Positions 34,655-46,652 of a stretch of DNA of 64,000 nucleotides are shown piece by piece. Every line of letters starts with the position of its first letter. Within the stretch, counting starts at the first letter, position 1. The stretch lies in the NCBI GenBank assembly GCA_037903475.1, contig JBAJFG010000290.1, positions 124,001-188,000 on the forward strand, read 5' to 3'. A program made the position numbers and the translations under genes. The notes below the pieces were generated by a model. The model had not been told where the DNA came from and searched no databases. It saw nothing but the letters and a program-made list of their open reading frames with translations. Origin of the DNA: Ancylostoma caninum. Taxonomy: Eukaryota > Nematoda > Chromadorea > Rhabditida > Ancylostomatidae.

Positions 34655-37600
34655 TTAACGGGACAATCTTGGCCACTGCTTAATGCGTAGGGCGCAAAGG
34701 ATGATGGAGAACAAATTCAAGACAACTGAAACAATTTCTCCGTCGATGTAGGGACGAGTTATCTGAGGGATTCCAAACAAATTTTGTGGGACGGCAAACG
34801 TGTATGGCCAAAAGGCATTTTTTTCTGATCTTCTGATTTCTTTTTCTGATGATTGTGATAATTCACCATTTACACTATCTTACGTTCTATGGACATGAAA
34901 AGCACATTTCGCATGACGCACCGTGTGCATCACGTAACCACATGGGGATGAAAGAGCGTGATGCACCATGTGCATCACGTTGTCGACGTGCTAATACTTA
35001 TTCTCAATTGTTTATTGGGGTGTAGAATTATGGATACGCGCTGCGTTCTTTTGACCACTGCCCGCAGGTACTGCTTTGTCGAAATGGAGAACTGTGAGCT
35101 TTTAAAGTACTCACCTACGAAAATGACAACGACAATTGACAAAACAACAATGGTCAGTCCTATCTTGAACTGCCAAACGCACTCCAGAAAATTCTCCCTG
35201 CCGTAATGTTGACCGATATGCCGGATTCTGCAACAAAGGAAATAGCGGAGGTGAGATCCTGAATAATTCTACAGAAAACTAAGAACAAAACTCTAAGGTA
35301 TCAGGCTTCAATGCCATTTCCCCTAAAGATATAACAACAAAGTTTCAACTACAGTTGAAACACTATGAATTCAAATCAGCAAATGAATTATGAGCTTTTC
35401 AGTTGAGCTAATATCAATATTTACTTCATCATTGGTTCAATTTGCAGCAAGGCCACGCCCACAAGTGAGAAACTCACCTTTCTGGGTCATAGTCGGCAAT
35501 TATGCAAAAGACACCATGTTTGTGACACCACTCCTTAGTACCAATAGTTGTATAGTCACTAGAATATCGATTATATAAAAAGAGGGAGATGGAAAACTAC
35601 ACAGATTTAAGTTGGAAGGAATACGAGGAGGTAGTTAAAATATTAATTATACAGTCCGGTCCAGCAGCCACTGCAAATGGGCGCCGGCGGGCGCCGGCCG
35701 CCGCCACCCTCGGGCGCCCCGATAATAATGAGCTATAAACCACTCGAGCTTGGGAGAAAGCGAAGAAAAATACAATTTTTGTCCATAGTAGACAGGGTAA
35801 ATGAGCCCAACCCTATGCTTAAGAATGGGTTTAAGGCTTAGGCTTAGGCTTCACAGGAGTGGCCCCACCCAACTCCCTTTTCACCTAAATTTCTAAGATA
35901 AACTACGGTAAGTGTAAGTGTAATGTAATAGTGGACACCACTTGTATGTTGCATCGCGTGCGCGCATAGCTCAGTGGGTTGGGCGAATGATCGACGTTGT
36001 GGGGGTCAGGGGATCTAATCCTGCCCTGTGCGCCCGTTTTGCAAATACTTATAGTATGCTGCCTACTGCTGCTGCAGTTATCTAACAAACTCCAGCATAA
36101 AAAGTAGCCCGGATGGCTCAGTGGTTTGAGCGGCAGATTGCAATCTGTCCCTATCGCTGGTTCCACTCCGTTGGAGATCCAGAGTTAAGTATCGCAGTGT
36201 TTGGGGTTCACTGCTTGGAACGTCCCCCGTGATCTCCTTTGGGTAGTCCAGGAAGGCATCCGGCAACGTTTTGCATAAATTTCGAAGATAAACTACGACA
36301 AGTGTAAATGTAAGTAATAGTGAAAAGCCAATTTTTCAAAGTTGAGGGAAACCGGGAGAGAGTAACTCCGCCGTAAAGGACTGCTCCACGAAAGGTAAAT
36401 GACAGCGGTAGAACTACTTCGCAATGGATATGGAACAATTTATACGGATTTCAATTATTTCTGAGGATCCCGAATTGGATGAGCTTTATTATTCAGATGG
36501 AATAACTGAAGTAGTGTGTCCATCTATAGAAGAATAACGGCCATTTTTGTATTTGCGAAGCCATGTACTAAAGCAGAAAATGGAAGAGTTGGCTTCGCTT
36601 ATTGTGTATTCAGAAATCTTTCCCCATGAAAATCACAAAAATGAAAAGACGTGAAATTTGTGAAAATGGTCCCCTGCTTTATAGCCTTAAAATGTCCACT
36701 GCACTCTGTCTACTATGGACTAAAATCGTATTTTTCTTCGCTTTCTCCCAAGCTCGAGTGATTTATAGCTCATTAATACCGGGGCGCCGGAGGGTGGCGG
36801 CGGCCGGCGCCCACTGGTGCCCATTTGCAGTGGCTGCCGGACCCGACTGTAATAATAAACAGCTAATAAAATTATTTAGAAAGTAATAGCGCAAATAAAC
36901 AATGAAAGACAAACTAACTCAAGATTTCCATTCGTTTTATAAAGTAATTTCAGAAATTCGGTAAACCACGGCGGAAGGACCACCGTTTAACGACCTATCA
37001 TGAGCATGACCCTTTACTACCGCCATCCGCGCTCTTCAACATAGGGCAATATACTGTATCGACTTCTCAGTGGAGACAACCAATCAGGACACAAACCCGA
37101 AGTCACGCCCTTACTCTGTCGTCTGCACTCTCACCTCTTTTGCTCACTACCGCATAGGTGGGGAACAAGTCTCGTGCACCAATTGTTAACTCACATTACA
37201 GAAATCACCGCACTCGCTGTACCTACAGCTATCGCTATCGCAGACATGAACACATGAGCGAAGAGAACGACGTCGTGACCAATAATCGCTGCGATTATAC
37301 CAACCTGAAAGGTTCAGTGGAAGAGACGTAAAGGATGGGTAGAGAAGCGGAGCACTCACTAGTGAATTCACCAAACAGAAACAAGGCATCCATATGTTTG
37401 TATAGTATGAGCAGTAGAAACCTCCAGTGTAAAGTTCGCACGAAACACCGCCATATAGGAGAAGGCCTGAACTTGGACATACCGTAATTTTACAGTACGT
37501 GCAGTAGAAAATTGTACAGTATCCCAACAAAAAGCTGAGCCTAAGGAGAAGGCAAAAATTATTGTGGACATCTCACTTCTGTGCTTCGGTTCATTTAAGA

Positions 37601-38775
37601 ATAAGGGGGCGTGCAGTGAAGTTTATCGAAATTCTTCGTTTTTTTTTCTTTTTCTCATAGTTTTGTTCTACTTTTCTATTTTTTTTTCTATTTTTCTTCT
37701 AGAATGCTATGGAAATTCCAAAAACCGCATTTTTTTTTGCTTTCAAAAGTACATTCACAGTAAATTCAATGAGATGCATCGTGAAAAAAAGGGGGCGGTT
37801 CATCTTTTGTGTGATTGGTGCATTAAAGAACCTCTTCCCGCCCCTCAATGTCAACTTGTCCGGTATTCACATGTTAGAACATTATATGATTCTAAATGTA
37901 AATGTGAAATGAGGACCGCTCGGCACCAAATGAATGAGCAGGTTTAATTGCACCAATCGTGCAACAGCGGTTCCGCCCATTCTCCTCACAGTGCTTCAAA
38001 CGCTGGGAAATGGTTGTTGCTAGTGGAGATTGGAAAAGAGAGATGAAACTGTAGTAATTTAGTGGCAGTGCACTGGCAGCACCTCCTAGAATATTACTAT
38101 AATCCATCGTCTCTGTAAGTAACTGTTAAAATAAATTGACACTTATTTGCATATATTACTTATGAAACATTTAAACATTTTTTTGCATTAGCCTGTTGAT
38201 AATGATACTATGACATTACCAGAAAAATCAACCATCATTATCATAGTTAACTGTTGCCAAGTTTTCACTAGCTCCGCCCCTTCCCCTCGACAAACCCCGC
38301 CCATTTTTCCCACCGGATGATTCTCCCGCTTTTATCTCCCGGATAATTTTTATGACTAGGACTATTTATTATGACTTTCTTTGTTACCCTCATTCTGAGG
38401 GGTAGCATTGTGCCCTTGGCACAGTGTAGTGAAAATAAATAAACAAATAAATAAAATATTGCCTGTCAATAAAAATTGTGCTATTGCAACGCCAAGAAGG
38501 AGATTGATCCTGGATGTAGAACGTTTTGGCGGACCAGGAGGAGTATAAGCCGGCGGACGTCCGAGTAGGTGAGACAAGCCGACGCGGTCCTGAACGGAAG
38601 GATAAACGCGGACGGTTGAAACTTGGCGACTTGCCAAGCAGTGCAGAATTCCAAGTGGACGTGAACGTACCAGAGTCGGTGCAGTCGCTTGTTCACGTTC
38701 GCTAAAACTACAGTAATCGTCGTCGCTCATCTGGAACGTTGAGCTACGGGTGCGCTTCTGGCTATAAGATGACAT
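34655..38775 (-). CDS. Unknown multi-pass membrane protein with cytosolic PPAY motif
   Basis: Five exons on the minus strand: 38775-38388, 37540-37377, 37304-37195, 35227-35115, 34824-34655; 314 aa, phases consistent. Residues 1-90 are hydrophilic with a PPAYTPP motif at 74-80 (a WW-domain ligand pattern). TM1 is about 91-116; a luminal loop with N-glycosylation sequons at N123 and N165 follows; then hydrophobic segments at about 180-202, 203-222 (FMSAIAIAVGTASAVISVI), 243-258 (IGLTIVVLSIVVVIFV) and 289-304. I do not recognise the family; tetraspan-type topology with one extra segment is possible. The exon 2 donor (GTTTGG) and the exon 1 donor (GTAACA) are non-optimal and were chosen because only they close the frame. 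The start could lie further upstream in the same open frame. Intron 3 carries the composite foldback element 35652-36849. Confidence 0.65.
34913..34978. repeat. Pair of GTGATGCAC palindromes
   Basis: Starts at 34913 (slightly degenerate) and 34958, 45 bp apart, with GTAACCACATGGGGATGA between. Same layout as 10338/10382, so a repeated unit of about 66 bp. Confidence 0.65.
35652..36849. mobile_element. Composite foldback element with tRNA-like core, plus orientation
   Basis: TA flanks; CAGTCCGGTCCAGCAGCC at the left, GGCTGCCGGACCCGACTG at the right. The left arm is shortened to about 160 bp, the right arm (about 36300-36849) is full length. The central tRNA-like units start near 35959 and 36105 on the plus strand. 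It lies in an intron of the membrane-protein gene. Confidence 0.82.
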
Positions 38776-40248
38776 GTTGAGGAGTATAAATGCTAGTACG
38801 ATGCAAAAGCCAATGATTTTCTCAGAATGTGTGGGGGCGGAGCGATAACATACTTGCACATGCACCATACTTTGTATGTGAGCCCCATTCCACAACATAC
38901 GGCAGGGAGAAAGCAATAGTAGGAGGCGCAGAGATGCAAAGGAAAATGTTTTTGCAGAAGAGTGATATATCTGATCGCACGCATAGATCTTCGCCAACAT
39001 AAAATAGGAGCGAGTACGAAGGACTACCAGAAGTCAGTTGTTTTACTAGTAGCGAGTGGAAACGTCGGAAAAACGTTTTCTTTCCAAAGCACAATCCAGA
39101 TGAATGAGAAGGTGAAAGAAAATAAGCGGTCGACGAAATTGGTGAGGAAAAGCGCAGCAAAATACAAGATAAACTAGTGGAATCCAGAAGAATGGGAAAG
39201 AAAGTGAGCGATCCATGCATTTTTGAAGGAGTTTATACTCATTTATTTATCCATTGAAAACTCTTCAAATGCGCACGGAATTAGCATACTTTGGAAACTA
39301 CACTAAGGAGGCGGATACAAGGAAACTAAGGTTATAGCAGCATACTTATAACAGATTAAACTAGTTGAAAAACAGATTATTTTAGAAAAAACTGTGAAGC
39401 CTGGTGTCCGTTAAATGTAGAGCAGAAAAATTTTATATAGTTTGGTGCATACCCAACACCAGAAAGGGAACACCTTTTCCCGTCCTTTAATGTGAAATCA
39501 TCAGCTATTCACAGGCAAAAAAACTGAATGTATAAGAACAAATTTAGACGTGAAAAGAGGACTACTTGACACTAATTGATTGAGGACGTTTGATCCAACC
39601 AATCGTGAAACAGTGGGTCCGCCCATTTTTTCTATTTTTCACTCAAATTTACCCTCACTGAAAGACAACAATGTGTGAAGAGAACATCGAAGAGTTTTCT
39701 TCCAATATAAACAATTCAGATCTATTTAAAATCATTCAAACATCACTTCAGGCTATTATCCGGATCCAGGTCCAGAAGCACCATTTTCTATATCACAGGT
39801 CTGAATCAATGTCCTGCACTACTATTTTCCCTACTTATTTATTTATTAATTACCTACTTATTTATTATTTAATCATGTTATCATCACTGATCCACTTCAC
39901 TGATTGGTTCATTCATTCATAATAATGAAACAAAATGTAACCCTTTACATAGAATCTAAGGTGAAAGAACCTATGAGACTGCAGAGAGATTCCGAAAAAG
40001 GATTTTTAGGTCCCAACAACAATATAAATTCAGAAAGGCGTGGTTACTAATATAGTTACTTAAGACCGAACAATGAACCATTAGATAGCAATCGGTTCAT
40101 TCAAAATTGGAAAATTCAATTTCGAAGAAGTCCACAGCTGAATTGTTTGAGAAATAGGGAGCAGTACAATTCTCTAAAAATGATAAGAAGGGATTTAGAT
40201 TTTCTCTCGCTTTTTTTGAATATTTGATTTCGTCGGGTTCTGCCATGC

Positions 40249-40736
40249 ATGAATAATTTTAAAAAATCGGATTATTGGATTTTTATTCAGTTTCAAGTAT
40301 TGTTATTGACATATAATTTCTGCTTAATACAATCAACCAGCCTGGAAACCACGGAAAATATGCGAGACCCTCATCGTTTCCATCGAAACCGTCAGAAATC
40401 TTCAAAAAAAAAGAAACGTATGAAAAACGGAACACATAAAGGTGAAACAAGAACTTGGCACCACTCCAATTTGGGTGAGAAGCATCCCCAAGTGCGGCAG
40501 ATGCCTGTCTGATAGCGAAGAACAAGATCGATAGTTACTCAGCGATCGGAAGAACTTGCATGCACTGCCTGGCGTGGCTGGACGTCAGGAAAATGTCAGC
40601 AGCAGCTGCCGGCACTCCTCAGTGCGTACCGTACAGCAGAACCATCCATGAAGAAGTGCGACGCCAGTTTTTCACGCACGTCGTCGGACGTGCCGAAAAA
40701 ACGCCGTCGACCGTACGAAAACAGTATATGACTCAG
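40249..40736 (+). CDS. Tentative small secreted basic protein
   Basis: ATG at 40249, then a hydrophobic stretch around residues 10-27 (IFIQFQVLLLTYNFCLIQS) that could be a signal peptide, then a very basic segment (RQKSSKKKKRMKNG). A GTGAAAC donor after codon THK (about 40440) and a GACGTCAG acceptor (about 40591) would add GKCQQQLPALLSAYRTAEP and a KKRRRPYENSI end, stopping at about 40736. Alternatively the first exon reads on to a stop at 40512. The first part lies in a stretch that resembles 24857-25095, which argues against a gene. No family recognised. Confidence 0.2.
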
Positions 40737-42514
40737 CGTGGATGCAAGTGCATGGGAAACGAATAGTTAATCGAACTACAAGCAGGGTCATCCTGAATTT
40801 CAGGGCCAAATGTGCCATGAATTGCCGTGGAACTAGTGAGAGTAATAGAATAGCAACACAACAGCAAAGCTCCATGGAACCTCGCTGTCAGTTGTTGCTG
40901 GATTGCAATTTTTCCAAACAGTTGCTGGTTACAACCTCTGCCAATGGGTTTTTACTAGTTCTTGTTGAGTTCCTGGAAAATTCTGGAAGGCAAATCGGAG
41001 TAAACGAAGTTCACTATAGCACCTTCTGGGATTACGAATATGTGGAACGCTTGAAAACGCGTGGAAATGGGAAAAACAGGAGGCGTGGCCTACCTGCAAG
41101 TTTAAGGGCGATTTTACAAGATTTCTTCGAACGAATTCATATTACTTCTACTTTACTACTTTAGACATGTTACTATTTATACTACGTTCATTACATTTTT
41201 TTTCACCATCAGAGTTAATCTTGAACTGTGGAGAATTGCAGCCAGAAAAGCTACACGATGAAGCCCTGCGATTGGCCAACTTCCACGACTGACCAATCAC
41301 GAACGTTTGGCAGCCACTCCCTTTCTCAGGTATGGCCCACTCCTTGAATTCTGCGTATGATTTACCGCAGCAAATTTTGAAGCTTTCAAATTTTTCCAGG
41401 ACTTAATTGCTCTGCCTGGATGACATAGGATTATTTAGCCATTCAAAAAGGACGGTGGACAAATTTCTTTGTGTAACATAAAACACCTTTTATGCTAATT
41501 TTCTTTCAAAAATAATAAAAAAAAGTGAGTATTCATTACTCGCGCGTGGGCGCCAGTTCAAACACTAATTAAATAAATTAACAAACAATATTGGTAATAA
41601 AATAATAGTCAACTAATAAATAGTGATAATCGATAAATAATAAAATAATGATTAGTAATAAATTCCACGTAAGCTTATCCTCCAGCTCAAGGTGGACACT
41701 GTGGGCCATTTCATACCATTCATTTTTGCTGCAAACTTGGTGTAGGCACATGTAAAGACCGCTTCATCTGGAAAGATACTATACTAGTTGGAGAGAGCTC
41801 CGAGAAAGAGAGAACGCCAGAAATTGTACACCAATTGAAGAGGGTGGAGAGAAAGTTGGCAGTTTGCAAGATGGATAGGAATATGACAAGCATTCCTGAA
41901 GCACTCGTGGATCCCTCGATTTTTTCTGTTTTTCTTCATGTCATCTAAGGATAGCAACAAAGAGAAGTCACCACATATTCATTTCTGCAAGTTTCTGAGT
42001 CATTTTCCAGAATCAACCAATGAAACCCATAAAAAAAACTCACATAGGGTACAAACTATTAAATCTATATAGTGACACATCATAACAGAACTATGCAATA
42101 ATAACCAAACCGAATCCTAACAAATTGATAACAAAACAAATGTATTACAGCATAGAAAGTATTCAGAACAGAGAATTTGACAATTTTCCAAAAGTAGCAC
42201 TAACAGCACAAAGCACGAATAAGGCTATTTGCAAGAAAACACATGAAAATAAAAATGAATTAGATATGCCGAGACACAGTAGGAACTATCAATCCGGTCA
42301 CTTTTACGAGGATGTGTCGCCTTATGATGGAAAAGTGGGCGGTGCCGCTGTCCTACGATTGGTTCCTTCAAACATCGCTTCCCACACTTCCCGGTTACCT
42401 CACTCTTCTTTCGCTTTTGAACTTGTCAGCGTATAGGGTAATTACGCATGAATGGAGGAGTAACTGACACATTATGACTGGGGAAGGGGCTTAAATGCAC
42501 CATTCACACAGATA

Positions 42515-42679
42515 ACTCCAAACGGCTGTGTGCAAGGGGCGGGACCGCGGCGCGGCTCTCCTGAGCAGAGACACAGGAGCTCCACATGCAGGCTCTGGTT
42601 GTCTGCTCCCGCCAGCAGTAGAGAACTCGAGTGCCGCGCCGCGCCGCGGTCCCGCCCCTTGCATACGGCCGTTTGGAGT
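42515..42679. repeat. 165-bp GC-rich palindrome
   Basis: ACTCCAAACGGC(TGT) at the left and GGCCGTTTGGAGT at the right are inverted, followed inward by GCAAGGGGCGGGACCGCGGC against GCCGCGGTCCCGCCCCTTGC. Related to 14816-14986. Confidence 0.75.
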
Positions 42680-42928
42680 TTCTAGTACAACAGCAGCGCC
42701 GCCCTAGGTTCCCTTGCGATTCGATGCACTCCACGAACGGATGAGTAGATGGGTCAGCAGCAGTGAAACCAAGGACATGAATTAGACGGATATTGATTGG
42801 AAATGGCTGTAGTATGCTTCGACATAATAACTACCACTCCACATCGCTATGCCCAACTACCCATGCTACAAAACAATTCCATTGAGCTCTAACTCTAGAC
42901 TTCTAGGATATATCAATATAATACTTTT

Positions 42929-44917
42929 TCAAGGCAACTTCTCCAGCTTCTCCACTATCTCCTGCCGTTCACTTGCTTCTTTATCCTTTGCCTCCTTAGA
43001 TGGCCTAGACCACTTGTTTGATCCACGTTCTTTCCTTCTGCCACCACGTCGAGACGATCGAGTTTCAGCTGGCTTCGCATGCATTTTCATGCCAGTGTCC
43101 GATGACCGTTGCATACTAAAAATGTCATTACATCTTCACTTTTAGAGAAAATGGGTCCATTCCTCTTGCTGCACTCCCAACCTCATGCACTGTAGCTCCA
43201 CTGGGTACGGATCGCGTGATAGCATTATAAAGATCACAGGTGTGTCAATCGTCACCTTTAACCTGGAAGTAAGCCGTGTATATACCGGTATTAACCAGTG
43301 GTAATGTCAGGAAATATGCTTGGGAACCGAAGAATCGGAAAATGGGCGTGGCCAACCACCATTTAGTAAAAAAATCAATTAAAAAATTGAGTAACGAGAA
43401 CAAATCCTTCCACAAAAAAAAATTAAAATGAAGCAACGCAGTCCCCTGAACGATCCATGAGAAGCTTTCGTGTACAGGTGAATTTTAACCATTTTTGCAT
43501 CGAGTTCTATCGTTCTTCGGTGTCATTGCTCGCGGTAGTGAAAAAATGTAAGTAACAAACTAGGTACATGTGTTCTGCTCACAAATATTCAGCAAAAAAT
43601 AGATCGGCGTTTATCCATAGAAGGCAAAGATACTAAAAAAAGAACCAACCTGTTCATTGCAGCAACAACAGGGTCCCAGTAGGTAACACGCTTCGCCGTA
43701 CTCAGAGCGTTCCATTGATAGAGCTCTTCCTAGAGAAAGTATATCTCAAACGAAAGAGGAAAGTAATAGGTGTATCTATGGGCAATTCGTTTTTTCGGCT
43801 GTGGGCGTAGCCTATTGTCTTCCCACAAATACCTTTAACCCTATTCCACAGGCTACATACCCATTTATTTCACATTCAGTAACATGCTTTTTGCAAACCT
43901 ACCGACATCTATCCTCAATAAAACTCGTGACAAACGTTTTTTTTTTTGGCATAGGCGCGTTTTTTTTTTCAAGATTCCTGTTGGTGGACAGCGTGCCAAA
44001 TTCTACCAGCTCACTGGGATTATGTTAGGAAATTTACATGAATTTCCATTTTCAGAGCAGGATCAATGAAATAAGAACTACGCCAGCAAAGTTTTACACA
44101 CTCACCTGCCGTTTCCTTTTGAACACTTCTACACAAGAGACGCACTTCTCCGCAGCATCACCAACACCTCGAAAAATCACCCGTCGCACCGTTTCGTCCT
44201 GAAAGTAAAAGCCATGAAATCGACAAGACCCTAATTCTGCTTTTTATGGTTTTTTCGTGAACTGATCTCCCACTCAGAATTTTACACCACGTGCTTAGGA
44301 AATTCAGACAAAAATTTGCCTTCTGAGCTAATGAGTATCACGTGGAAAATGCTAGTTACCCTGACTAGTATGTAGGAGATCCTAGGAACAGTGAGCTCTT
44401 TGCTGGATAAATTCCAACGATATACCAAGTTACACCCTTTGAAAAGTAATCGCAGAGTCGTTACGGGCCTACGGCACTTTGGCTTCCATACAGTCGATTA
44501 CAAAGAAACAGGAAGCTTTCATTTCCCTGTTTCTCATCCCGTTTTTCGAAAGGTGTAAGTTGACGCTTTGCTTGATCAATGGGACAAAATGGCTGGAATG
44601 GCAGGCGGCTTCAACCGTCATGTTTTCTTTGCTGAATAACAATAGTTAGTCACTATATTGAAATACGCATATACCAGCTGTTTTCCTGCACTTTCGCACC
44701 TTCTTTTCCCTGGGAAAAGCCTATTTCGGAGAAAAAGAACGATATTAACATAGTGTTCTGAACGAACCTCGAACATTTTGTTCACGAAATCGATAATATT
44801 GCCAAATTTCGTATTCTTCCGCAACTCCATGATTTTGACTCCTGCCTTGAGCGAGTCATCGAACGGTGGTTCCGCGTCCAGCACCTCCTCTTCTTCCGAT
44901 ATCACATATTTGTCCAT
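42929..44917 (-). CDS. rpp25: Ribonuclease P/MRP subunit p25 (Alba-fold, Rpp25)
   Basis: Five exons: 44917-44768, 44198-44106, 43729-43650, 43262-43182, 43115-42929; 196 aa. The Alba core runs about residues 25-130: VKIMELRKNTKFGNIIDFV, RRVIFRGVGDAAEKCVSCVE, FKRKRQEELYQW, then VTYWDP and the last strand PVIFIMLSRDPYP. The C-terminal tail is basic and arginine/glycine-rich (SSRRGGRRKERGSN). Rpp25 pairs with Rpp20 and binds the P3 stem of RNase P/MRP RNA in the nucleolus. The last join removes a 66-nt intron (43116-43181) with a GTTGGG donor and TTTTTAG acceptor; if retained, translation stops at 43142 and the protein is 147 aa. The spliced length is close to human Rpp25 (199 aa), which favours splicing. 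The symbol is by homology. Confidence 0.85.
43116..43181 (-). other. 66-nt intron whose retention truncates Rpp25
   Basis: Donor GTTGGG, acceptor CATTTTTAG, with an in-frame TAA at 43142-43144 when retained. Decides whether the basic tail is made. Confidence 0.55.
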
Positions 44918-45080
44918 ATTTTCAAATTATGGGAGCTTTACGTACTGCTATACTTCCATTTCTAATAGGAATTATTCATGAAATCAAACTATAAATGAAG
45001 AAAAGTCTATATGAAATTGGACTGCTTCTTTCTCTATGGCAACTTCTTTATGGAACCTGATGGCGAATCCTGGGCACTTA

Positions 45081-45294
45081 CAGTCTATTAGCTCAGAGAG
45101 GGCGCCCGATACGACTTTGTCCGCAACTACGACCTCATCATTTTTCAGCTAACCGATCTATTTTTTGCACTTTTCTGACATGCATATGGTGTGGTTACTT
45201 CCATTCTCATGTTTATCCTTCCAGACGCATTCTGCGGGCAAAGTCGTAATTGCAGACAAAGTCGCATAAGGCGCCTTCTTTGAGCTAATATATA
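45081..45294. mobile_element. MITE, TCTATTAGCTC family, copy 3
   Basis: TA, CAGTCTATTAGCTCAGAGAG at the left; CTTTGAGCTAATATATAG at the right. Contains GACTTTGTCCGCAACTACGA as in copies 1 and 2. Confidence 0.65.
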
Positions 45295-45886
45295 GGCCAA
45301 ACAATAAAAATATCGCAGAAAGTGTGGATTTCGAACCAGCCATTCACAGACACGTCCGAACAAAAAACTAATTTATTCTCTGAAAATACATACAGTAAAA
45401 CCAAGCGGAAAGCGACTCTGATTAAATAGCCAGCCTTTCGAATACGGCAAGTGATGCATTTCGAACCTTCTTCGACGAGAAAAGACTTGTTATGTAGGAT
45501 ATTTCCCCAACAAGTAGCACACAAAGTACAAATGGAAGTGTTGTACAAAAACTTGCAAATTACTTTTACTGTAAAACAACTACTCACAAAAACAGATAGT
45601 ACTCGTACAAAGTGTTAATACGTGAAAACATATCTCAATGGCTACTCTTAAATATCACAGAAGCAACATACAAAGCAGAATACAACACAATTTTGTGTGG
45701 GAAGGCATCATAACTGCGTAATCATTTGCATAGAGTAGTAAACAAACAAGTAAAAAAGTGAGAGTTAATGGAATAAATATTCTAGATCTTTGAGAAAGGT
45801 ACATAATTCAAATGCAAACTGGTCGAAAACGACAGGAATGCAAGATGAGTGACATTGAGACATTCTATCCAAGCCTCGTCAACTTA

Positions 45887-46140
45887 CAGTGGACGTCAAT
45901 GGCGGTGACCCATCCGCGGCGTCAAGAGGCACGCAGCGCAACCGCACCGCGCACGCCGTAATCGATGTTTTCTGCTGCTGTTATGGTATTTCTAGCAGCC
46001 TTCCTACCTGACTTTAAAAATTTTCGACCAAATCGGGTAAAAAAGCGCAAAGAAATAGCATTTCGGGGGCAGACGTGCGGCGCGGTCGCGCTGCGTCCTT
46101 CTCGAGGCCGTGGATGGGTCACCGCCATTGACGTCCACTG
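45887..46140. mobile_element. 254-bp TA-flanked palindromic MITE, copy 2
   Basis: TA, CAGTGGACGTCAATGGCGGT ... ACCGCCATTGACGTCCACTG, TA: terminal inverted repeats perfect over 28 bp or more (through GACCCATCC/GGATGGGTC). Probably recently active. Confidence 0.85.
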
Positions 46141-46295
46141 TATGCATACTAGTACTATGAGTATTATAAATAAAAGCGTCAACTCAAATCAACTACCCAA
46201 CGTCATCAACTCACATCTCACTAATAACACCAGTACCACTTAGATTCTCATGAGAACATGATTTCTTCAACAGATGTATTTGTAGGGTCCAAGTA

Positions 46296-46610
46296 GAACG
46301 CCGGTTAATCACTGTTGCATCACAGAATACCGCCTGTCTGGTCTGCCGATCCGTACCATCTACGCGGCGCGGCAGACCAACTGAACGCTGTAATTCTTGG
46401 ACCTATCTGGTACTAATTTTTTTGCATAAGAGTTCCATCGCTTCGGAATAATGAAAAAGACACGGAGAAAGCAGTGGAATACATGAGGAAAACATCAATA
46501 CCGGTGACTTCCGACAACCAAAGCGCATAGAGAACTGCCGCATCGCGCTAGCGGTGCGGCGCGGCAGACCAGGGGCGGTTTTCTGTGATGCAAGAGTGAT
46601 TGACTAGCAT
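46296..46610. mobile_element. Degenerate MITE, CAGTGCCGG family
   Basis: GAACGCCGGTTAATCACTG at the left, GTGATTGACTAGCATAG at the right, with GCGGCGCGGCAGACCA arms inside. Confidence 0.5.
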
Positions 46611-46652
46611 AGCATGTGGTGAGTATCTCGTGATTCAGTCTCTGAGAAACTA

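Larger units (their letters stand above)
38776..42928. other. Large intergenic region, mostly unassigned
   Basis: Over 4 kb between the starts/ends of two minus-strand genes. It holds a tentative secreted-peptide ORF (40249-40736), an ATTGG/CCAAT hairpin at about 41260-41310, AT-rich sequence at 41540-41660 and the GC palindrome 42515-42679. The rest shows no gene I can support. Confidence 0.4.
44918..46652. other. Spacer between Rpp25 and PPCS genes, repeat-filled
   Basis: Three small elements occupy much of it (45081-45294, 45887-46140, 46296-46610). 45300-45880 shows nothing beyond AT-rich sequence. Confidence 0.5.

Noticed and set aside
37186..37530. Minus-strand 114-codon ORF, cysteine-rich
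   Set aside because: It is the wrong frame of exon 2 and exon 3 of the membrane-protein gene; the phase-consistent frame is different.
37892..38107. Minus-strand 71-codon ORF beginning MDYSNILGG
   Set aside because: Considered as an exon of the membrane-protein gene, but ends overlap inverted-repeat words (ATTGGTGCA) and no phase fits.
38776..39000. Upstream extension of the membrane-protein ORF to 39000
   Set aside because: Open frame continues, but the ATG at 38775 directly precedes the well-coded hydrophilic region and the extension has an unlikely composition; kept only as an alternative start.
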